Positions 1-3,694 of a stretch of 6,221 nucleotides of DNA are shown here, one piece after another (within the stretch, counting starts at the first letter, position 1; each line of letters opens with the position of its first letter). Source of the stretch: Candidatus Kerfeldbacteria bacterium (GTDB lineage Bacteria; Patescibacteriota; Patescibacteriia; UBA9570); the NCBI GenBank assembly GCA_016207285.1, contig JACQPW010000075.1:1-6221 (forward strand), read 5' to 3'. The notes under the pieces are model-generated. The model saw only the letters and a list, made by a program, of their open reading frames with translations. It had not been told where the DNA came from and made no database searches. A program made the translations under genes and the position numbers.

Positions 1-106
1 AGCTAGCATGCAGTGATGATATGCTAAAAAAACAAAATATAGTGATAAACTCTAATAAAATCAACAATTTTTTTGTACAACAACAAATGATTTAATGATC
101 TATCCA

Positions 107-125
107 TTCATTTTAAAAAAATGAA
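107..125. repeat. AT inverted repeat, 8-bp arms with AAA spacer
   Basis: TTCATTTT (107-114) pairs with AAAATGAA (118-125) across a 3-nt spacer. The stem is almost all A-T, so it is a poor intrinsic terminator, although it is the most stable simple hairpin downstream of the FecR-domain gene. A role in ending that transcript is possible but unsupported. Confidence 0.3.
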
Positions 126-134
126 CTACACAAA

Positions 135-148
135 ATAAAATATTTTAT
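135..148. repeat. 14-bp perfect AT palindrome
   Basis: The sequence ATAAAATATTTTAT is its own reverse complement. It lies in the AT-rich spacer 34 bp from the DnaA box. It could be a protein-binding site, part of an easily melted segment, or a by-product of base composition. Confidence 0.4.
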
Positions 149-181
149 GAAAAAAGATCACTGAATGTGCTATAAACTACC

Positions 182-190
182 TGTGGATAA
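182..190 (-). promoter_or_regulatory. DnaA box (TTATCCACA)
   Basis: The plus strand reads TGTGGATAA, so the minus strand carries TTATCCACA, an exact match to the classical DnaA-binding 9-mer. It sits 20 bp beyond the FecR-domain stop codon, inside an AT-rich spacer. The next best site nearby (CTATCCATT, around 102-110) matches only 6 of 9 positions, so there is no clear cluster in view. A single 9-mer can occur by chance. Confidence 0.4.
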
Positions 191-210
191 CTTTATATGC
201 GGTACAGACA

Positions 211-1317
211 TTATGCTCGATGTCTTCGGACAACTAGCCAAATGATGCCACCAACCACTAGGGCCGCTATACCTAAACCACCTAGAATGATTGCCCAACG
301 TTGTGTAAACCAAAAATGTTGGAGTTTTGAAGTGAGCGTGTAATCACTCTCTAAATCCAGCAGCTCTGCGTCTGATTCCTCTGAAGAAAAAGTCTCTCCA
401 GCAGATATGGTACGGATGGTTGTGTCTAACAGATTGACAAGTTCAACGGCACCGCTGGTCACTGTCAGGAGTTGTGTGCCGTTATCATTCACGGACACCT
501 CAAATTCCGTCCCTTTGGCAGCAACCTTCCATAATGGAGTAATAACGACATAACTGACCTGTGTGCTATCAGGTGCATCTATGCGAACTTGCACGTTACC
601 ATTTGGCAGTTGAGTGTAGACGCTCATCAGCCGGTCGCTGGCATAGTAGTCGGCAATGCGGAAATAAGTGTTTGGACCCACAACTTGTTTGACTCCATTC
701 GGCAACTGTAGCGTGACTGATCCTTTGTCACCGGTAAAAATAGCTGCGCCCGTTTGAATAGCCCGATCAGCCGTCACTGCTTCCATGCTCAATGGTGTTG
801 GATCATCCTCATAAAACACACGCACATCTCCACTAGCTTCAGTTAACTGAAAGGCAGTAACCTTGTCACCCGTCACCTGACGCGGTGGATACTGTTTGGC
901 ACAAACGGGGAAACTACTGGCTACCAAGTCGGTACAACTTTTATACGTCGCCACACAGCTTGAATAGGAAGCTAAATTCGATAGACAATACTGATACTGC
1001 GCCTCACATGCGTCTAAGGAATCTGCATACTCCGGACAACTGAAAGAACTCATCAACTTATCACACTGCGCATCGTCAATTTCAAGCTTTTGATAAATAA
1101 TACATTCAGCTAAATTCAACTCCTGATTAGTGGTTTCAGTTGGTGTGGTTGTGGTGGAGGTGTTCGCATTTGTTGCATTTGTATTCGTTTCAACCGATGT
1201 GGTCGCATTTTCATTATAGCCATCCGTCAGCGCATCCATATCTAGAACCTCTGCATAGGTTGTCTGATAAACGAAGCCGATCATGCCCACTAAACCAAAC
1301 ACAATGTATTTTTTCAT
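211..1317 (-). CDS. Secreted FecR-domain protein with cysteine-rich N-terminal region and C-terminal membrane anchor
   Basis: The 368-residue product has a signal peptide (KK, then a hydrophobic core at residues 4-17, with likely cleavage after TYA at 20-22). A Thr/Asn-rich linker (about 36-65) follows, then a segment with eight cysteines (72, 85, 94, 104, 111, 121, 128, 139) that could form four disulfides. The FecR-type beta domain spans about 153-310; its recognisable parts are GDKGSVTLQLPNG (196-208) and VAAKGTEFEV...VTSGAVELV (265-294). A transmembrane helix (about 341-363) ends in the basic tail RRHRA. The predicted topology is outside-facing with the C-terminus in the cytoplasm. That is opposite to true FecR anti-sigma regulators, and no FecI sigma factor or FecA receptor is next to it, so an iron-signalling role is unlikely. 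I infer a surface or envelope role. The ATG at 1317 is supported by the signal peptide and by a -10 element just upstream. Confidence 0.85.
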   Translation of the reverse strand: MKKYIVFGLVGMIGFVYQTTYAEVLDMDALTDGYNENATTSVETNTNATNANTSTTTTPTETTNQELNLAECIIYQKLEIDDAQCDKLMSSFSCPEYADSLDACEAQYQYCLSNLASYSSCVATYKSCTDLVASSFPVCAKQYPPRQVTGDKVTAFQLTEASGDVRVFYEDDPTPLSMEAVTADRAIQTGAAIFTGDKGSVTLQLPNGVKQVVGPNTYFRIADYYASDRLMSVYTQLPNGNVQVRIDAPDSTQVSYVVITPLWKVAAKGTEFEVSVNDNGTQLLTVTSGAVELVNLLDTTIRTISAGETFSSEESDAELLDLESDYTLTSKLQHFWFTQRWAIILGGLGIAALVVGGIIWLVVRRHRA

Positions 1318-1323
1318 ACATTC

Positions 1324-1352
1324 AGAATATCAGTTCCACCTAATATATTCAA
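1324..1352 (-). promoter_or_regulatory. Predicted promoter of the FecR-domain gene, giving a leaderless mRNA
   Basis: The minus strand reads TTGAAT (1352-1347), a 17-bp spacer, then TATTCT (1329-1324), preceded by the extended -10 element TGA (1332-1330). Exactly 6 nt separate the -10 from the ATG, so the predicted start of transcription is the A of the start codon at 1317. The -35 begins 4 bp beyond the 3' end of tRNA-Ala. No ribosome-binding site is visible, which agrees with leaderless initiation. Confidence 0.55.
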
Positions 1353-1355
1353 ATG

Positions 1356-1431
1356 TGGTGGACCCTAAGAGGCTCGAACTCTTCACCTCCGCAGTGCAAA
1401 TGCGGCGCTCTACCAAATGAGCTAAGGGCCC
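1356..1431 (-). tRNA. tRNA-Ala (anticodon UGC), CCA encoded
   Basis: A complete 76-nt cloverleaf. The acceptor GGGCCCT pairs with AGGGTCC and includes the G3:U70 wobble that identifies alanine tRNAs. The D-arm, anticodon stem (CCGCA/TGCGG) and T-arm (AAGAG/CTCTT around TTCGAGC) are all paired. The anticodon TGC lies at 1396-1398. Discriminator A is followed by a genome-encoded CCA (1358-1356), unlike the other complete tRNAs here. Its 5' end is 7 bp after the stop of the 81-residue membrane protein, so it probably sits at the end of the rplS-led transcript. Confidence 0.97.
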
Positions 1432-1438
1432 GAGGCGT

Positions 1439-1684
1439 TTACAGACCTCCCCGTTTGAACACAAAATCGAGGATGCCGATAATCTTACCAGACATGATTA
1501 GGAATGCCAAGACAATCAGAGCCATACCAGCGATTTTATAAAAGATCCGGGTACCACCTTCTGCCCCTAGCTTTTCCTCGGCCCAGGAAATTCTGCCAAA
1601 CCAGGATAACAACAGGTCAGATTTTACAATCATAAAAGCGCCGAGTGCGATGATTCCAATTCCGATCAAAAAACGTGTCAACAT
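1439..1684 (-). CDS. Small two-helix membrane protein, unknown function
   Basis: An 81-residue protein with a hydrophobic helix at about 4-20. A conserved-looking polar loop follows (WFGRISWAEEKLG at 28-40, then EGGTRIFYK at 42-50), and a second helix lies at about 51-66. A further hydrophobic stretch (68-76) leads to a basic end (KRGG). The layout and the AEEKLG...GGTR-FYK loop remind me of small conserved membrane proteins of CPR genomes, but I cannot name a family. It lies 13 bp after tRNA-Val and 7 bp before tRNA-Ala, so it is probably translated from an mRNA freed by tRNA processing. No ribosome-binding site precedes the ATG. Being sandwiched between tRNAs on the same strand and having membrane-protein composition argue that it is a real gene. 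Confidence 0.8.
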   Translation of the reverse strand: MLTRFLIGIGIIALGAFMIVKSDLLLSWFGRISWAEEKLGAEGGTRIFYKIAGMALIVLAFLIMSGKIIGILDFVFKRGGL

Positions 1685-1697
1685 ATAAATCTATTCG

Positions 1698-1770
1698 TGG
1701 ACGATGGGGGGCTCGAACCCTCGACCTCCTCAGTGTAAATGAGATGCTCTACCAACTGAGCTAATCGTCC
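1698..1770 (-). tRNA. tRNA-Val (anticodon UAC), CCA not encoded
   Basis: A complete 73-nt cloverleaf. The acceptor GGACGAT pairs with ATCGTCC, and the discriminator is A. The D-arm is GCTC...GAGC and the anticodon TAC lies at 1735-1737. The base following the discriminator starts CGA rather than CCA, so the tail must be added after transcription. The T-stem (GAGGG against CCCCC) has an A-C mismatch at the 50:64 pair, a position that contacts EF-Tu. The gene lies 11 bp after tRNA-Leu on the same strand. Confidence 0.96.
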
Positions 1771-1781
1771 TAAAGAGCTTG

Positions 1782-1866
1782 TGCCGAAGAGGAGACTCGA
1801 ACTCCTATGGGCTTTCGCCCGTTCCCACCTCAAGGGAGTGCGTCTACCAAATTCCGCCACCTCGGC
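1782..1866 (-). tRNA. tRNA-Leu (anticodon GAG), CCA not encoded
   Basis: A class II tRNA of 85 nt. The acceptor GCCGAGG pairs with CTTCGGC, including one G-U pair. The anticodon loop TTGAGGT gives GAG at 1829-1831. The long variable arm is closed by GGGC-GAAA-GCCC, a GNRA tetraloop, and the T-arm is AGGAG/CTCCT. The first anticodon-stem pair is a C-A mismatch. Discriminator A is followed by CAA, so CCA is not encoded. It lies 9 bp downstream of the rplS stop and is probably released from the rplS transcript. Confidence 0.96.
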
Positions 1867-1875
1867 CCAGAATGG

Positions 1876-2184
1876 TTACTGCTTAACCATTTCTTCCTTC
1901 AAACGCTTGCTGTAATTCTTGACGTAGTAGAGACGTTGCTTGCGCACTTTGGCCGTCTTGACCACTTCAATTTTCTCAAGCGTTGGCATCGCCAGTGGGA
2001 TGATTTTTTCTACCCCAAACCCTTTAGCCTCTTTGCGGACAGTGATCATCCGGGTAGCATCATCTTTCCCTTTGATGCTCACAATCATCCCTTCAAATAC
2101 CTGGGTACGGTCTTTTTTACCTTCGCTAATGCGTAAGTGTAACCGTACGGTATAGCCTGCCTTCAATACTGGAAAATCTCTCAT
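1876..2184 (-). CDS. rplS: 50S ribosomal protein L19
   Basis: A 102-residue protein of the large ribosomal subunit; L19 lies at the interface with the small subunit. Recognisable L19 features, in order, are FPVLKAGYTVRLHLRI near the start, then QVFEGMIVSIKG (28-39), the TVRK block (48-51), GFGVEKIIPL (55-64), and a C-terminal VRKQRLYYV (80-88) matching the family's VRKAKLYYLR. It is shorter than the usual 110-120 residues because the N-terminal helix of about 12 residues is missing. The frame upstream of the ATG hits TAA after five codons with no other start, so the short N-terminus is real. No Shine-Dalgarno motif is seen. It heads a tRNA-containing transcript and has its own strong promoter. 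Confidence 0.97.
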   Translation of the reverse strand: MRDFPVLKAGYTVRLHLRISEGKKDRTQVFEGMIVSIKGKDDATRMITVRKEAKGFGVEKIIPLAMPTLEKIEVVKTAKVRKQRLYYVKNYSKRLKEEMVKQ

Positions 2185-2217
2185 AAGTCTATTTACCGAT
2201 TAATAAAAAGCTAGAAT

Positions 2218-2246
2218 ACTATAGCGAAATCAATGTAAACCGTCAA
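2218..2246 (-). promoter_or_regulatory. Strong sigma70-type promoter for rplS and the downstream tRNAs
   Basis: The minus strand reads TTGACG (2246-2241), a 17-bp spacer and TATAGT (2223-2218). Each hexamer matches 5 of 6 consensus positions. The predicted start is near 2211, giving a 27-nt leader before the rplS ATG. The -35 and much of the spacer lie inside the last codons of the RluA-like gene. This would let L19 and the tRNAs be expressed independently of the two genes upstream. Confidence 0.75.
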
Positions 2247-2943
2247 GGATGGCCTGTAAATCATCCGGCAAAGGGGCACTATATCCGACGATGGTGCCAT
2301 CAGGTAGCCCAAAACTGAGGCTAGCCGCGTGTAAAAACAGGCGACCAGGCTGTAAGCGTGATTTAAAGTTTTTGGGCAAATAGACTTGTTCACCCACAAT
2401 CGGATGATCAATCGCGCTCATATGTACCCGAATTTGGTGGGTACGACCCGTTAAAATCTCTACATCTAACAAGGCATAGCGTTGGTATTGTTTCAATACG
2501 TTATAACGCGTCACAGCCGCTTTACCGGAGGCATCTGGCCGTGCAGCCATTTTGGTAAATTGCTGACTGGATCGCGCAATCGAAAAATTAATTTCGCCAT
2601 CGGTACGACTCATCTTGCCATGTACCAAAGCAATGTACTGTTTGCGCACCAGATGTTGCTGCCATTGCTCCTTCAAATGCAAAAACATGGCTTGAGTTCT
2701 GGCCACCAATAATACTCCAGAGACATGCTGATCCAGGCGATGGATGATACCAGGTCGCAGCGGATCCTCACCGACATCAGCCAATTCTGGATAACGTGCC
2801 AGCAGACCATTCGCAATCGTATCTGGCTCTAGGTGCTGTTCTGCTTGATGCACTACAATACCCGCTGCTTTATTCAGCACGATATAATCTGGTGTCTCGG
2901 CAATCACCGATAATGGGATGGCTGAATTAGCTAAGGTAGTCAC
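2230..2943 (-). CDS. RluA-family RNA pseudouridine synthase
   Basis: The product should convert specific uridines in rRNA or tRNA to pseudouridine. Numbered from the chosen GTG start (237 residues), HRLDQHVSG (68-76) holds the catalytic aspartate D71; most relatives have HRLDKDTSG. RTHQIRVH (167-174) and RLFLHA (201-206) are the other family motifs. There is no N-terminal S4 domain, so it resembles short RluA/TruC-type enzymes more than RluC/RluD. The same frame also opens at a TTG (2994), adding 17 residues that overlap the LOG gene by 68 bp and do not look like family sequence. I prefer GTG at 2943, with a 17-bp overlap. Neither start has a clear ribosome-binding site. It ends in TGA, the only TGA stop among these genes. 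Confidence 0.92.
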   Translation of the reverse strand: MTTLANSAIPLSVIAETPDYIVLNKAAGIVVHQAEQHLEPDTIANGLLARYPELADVGEDPLRPGIIHRLDQHVSGVLLVARTQAMFLHLKEQWQQHLVRKQYIALVHGKMSRTDGEINFSIARSSQQFTKMAARPDASGKAAVTRYNVLKQYQRYALLDVEILTGRTHQIRVHMSAIDHPIVGEQVYLPKNFKSRLQPGRLFLHAASLSFGLPDGTIVGYSAPLPDDLQAILDGLH

Positions 2944-3658
2944 TTGCGCGCGTCTTACGAATGATGCGCATGGCTTCAGCAGCCGTGTCGACAATACTAT
3001 ATAATTTTAAGTCTTCCGGCTCAATCGCTTTGTGATGCGCTAACACTTCTTTGCGAATAAACTGATCCAACATCCCCCAATATTCTTTTCCCATTAAAAT
3101 CATCGGCACCCGCGGCATTTTTCTGGTTTGAATCAGAGTGATGACTTCAAAAAATTCATCTAACGTGCCAAAGCCACCCGGAAACACTACAAAGGCTTGG
3201 GATGGTGAGGTCATCATGACTTTACGGGTAAAGAAAAAATGAAAGCCCAACCCTTTTTTAACGAATCGATTCACGCGCTGTTCTTTTGGTAATTGGATAT
3301 TCAAGCCCAGTGATTCACCACCAGCATCATATGCCCCTTTATTGGCAGCTTCCATCACGCCTGGACCACCACCAGTAATTGTGGTGTATCCTTCCTTACC
3401 TAACATGGCACCCAATTTTTCGGCTTCTTGATAATAACGGTCACTCACCTTGGTACGAGCCGAGCCAAATACAGTGACCTCTTTCTTCAAACCAGATAAA
3501 AACTCATAACCGTCTACCAGCTCGGACATCACTCTAAAAATACGCCAAGAAATGCTGCCACCCCGTTTGTTGGCATCATGGGCATCATGCGGGTGGATGA
3601 TTTCACCACGCACTTTAGCGATTTGCTTCTGATCAGTATGTTTTTTATGTTTAGTCAT
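2927..3658 (-). CDS. LOG family (TIGR00730) nucleotide 5'-monophosphate phosphoribohydrolase-like protein
   Basis: A 243-residue Rossmann-fold protein. Family marks are VFGSART (63-69), the glycine-rich TGGGPGVMEAANKGA (95-110 region), TRK (144-146) and the signature PGGFGTLDE (160-168), which matches the PGGxGTxxE motif of LOG proteins. Members were long mislabelled lysine decarboxylases; characterised ones cleave the N-glycosidic bond of nucleoside 5'-monophosphates, releasing ribose 5-phosphate and a free base. The cytokinin role known in plants is not implied here. The first 35 residues are a polar His/Lys/Asp-rich extension outside the core. Its end overlaps the RluA-like gene by 17 bp, suggesting one transcript and coupled translation. 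The start is divergent from the PHP-domain gene, 36 bp away. Confidence 0.92.
   Translation of the reverse strand: MTKHKKHTDQKQIAKVRGEIIHPHDAHDANKRGGSISWRIFRVMSELVDGYEFLSGLKKEVTVFGSARTKVSDRYYQEAEKLGAMLGKEGYTTITGGGPGVMEAANKGAYDAGGESLGLNIQLPKEQRVNRFVKKGLGFHFFFTRKVMMTSPSQAFVVFPGGFGTLDEFFEVITLIQTRKMPRVPMILMGKEYWGMLDQFIRKEVLAHHKAIEPEDLKLYSIVDTAAEAMRIIRKTRASDYLS
2996..3024 (-). promoter_or_regulatory. Possible internal promoter for the RluA-like gene
   Basis: Inside the end of the LOG gene, the minus strand reads TTGAGC (3024-3019), a 17-bp spacer and TATAGT (3001-2996). The predicted start near 2989 gives about 46 nt before the GTG at 2943 and lies downstream of the alternative TTG start at 2994. 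The same TATAGT hexamer with the same spacing occurs before rplS and tRNA-Val. It lies in coding sequence, so chance is a real possibility. Confidence 0.3.
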
Positions 3659-3686
3659 TGCCAGGTTACCATAATTTGGCTAGAGT
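3658..3686 (+). promoter_or_regulatory. Predicted promoter of the PHP-domain gene, almost leaderless
   Basis: TTGCCA (3658-3663), a 17-bp spacer and TAGAGT (3681-3686) give a predicted start near 3693, only about 2 nt before the ATG at 3695. The -35 touches the start codon of the divergent LOG gene, so the two genes' control elements are interleaved. A second weak -10 (CATAAT, 3670-3675) would give a leader of about 13 nt but has no good -35. Confidence 0.4.
3668..3673 (-). promoter_or_regulatory. Possible -10 element of the LOG gene
   Basis: The minus strand reads TATGGT (3673-3668), matching 4 of 6 consensus positions. The predicted start is at 3661, a 3-nt leader before the ATG at 3658. 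No recognisable -35 is present at 16-18 bp. It is the best candidate in the 36-bp divergent gap, but weak. Confidence 0.3.
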
Positions 3687-3694
3687 AGCCGCAG

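Larger units (their letters stand above)
1..210. other. AT-rich non-coding region left of the FecR-domain gene
   Basis: No open frame with gene-like content is visible. The stretch is strongly AT-rich and holds one perfect DnaA box (182-190), a 14-bp AT palindrome (135-148), an 8-bp inverted repeat with an AAA spacer (107-125) and a 6-bp inverted repeat (4-9 with 21-26). It is the 3' flank of the FecR-domain gene, yet I see no GC-rich hairpin followed by a T-run that would end that transcript. It could be a replication-related or regulatory spacer, or simply a long AT-rich 3' flank. The left neighbour lies outside the window. Confidence 0.6.
1356..2184 (-). other. Predicted mixed transcript: rplS, tRNA-Leu, tRNA-Val, small membrane protein, tRNA-Ala
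   Basis: Five minus-strand genes are separated by only 9, 11, 13 and 7 bp, which leaves no room for full promoters or terminators between them. A strong promoter precedes rplS. I infer a single precursor in which processing of the tRNAs also creates the ends of the two mRNAs. The next gene (FecR-domain) has its own promoter beginning just after tRNA-Ala. Confidence 0.65.

Noticed and set aside
4..26. TAGCAT/ATGCTA inverted repeat followed by a run of A as a terminator
   Set aside because: The 6-bp stem has an 11-nt loop and the A-run is on the wrong side for a plus-strand terminator; on the minus strand the T-run precedes the stem.
154..175. T-run after CACATTCAGTG (minus strand) as a terminator for the FecR-domain gene
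   Set aside because: The only stem is 3 bp (CAC/GTG), too weak to form a terminator hairpin.
1..210. Declaring oriC at the left edge
   Set aside because: Only one exact DnaA box is visible, no replication gene is in view, and the orientation of rplS and the tRNAs would be head-on; kept only as a finding to check.
211..1317. Iron-responsive FecR anti-sigma regulator
   Set aside because: Topology is reversed, with a signal peptide and a C-terminal anchor, and no FecI or FecA gene is adjacent.
1678..1860. 60-codon minus-strand open frame reading through the tRNA-Leu and tRNA-Val genes
   Set aside because: It consists of tRNA sequence; translated tRNA genes often give such spurious frames.
1807..2136. 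109-codon open frame on the plus strand
   Set aside because: It is antisense to rplS and to part of tRNA-Leu, both certain on the minus strand, and its protein has no recognisable features.
2927..3658. Lysine decarboxylase annotation
   Set aside because: The PGGFGTLDE and GGGPGVMEAANKGA motifs mark the LOG/TIGR00730 family; the decarboxylase label is a known historical misannotation.
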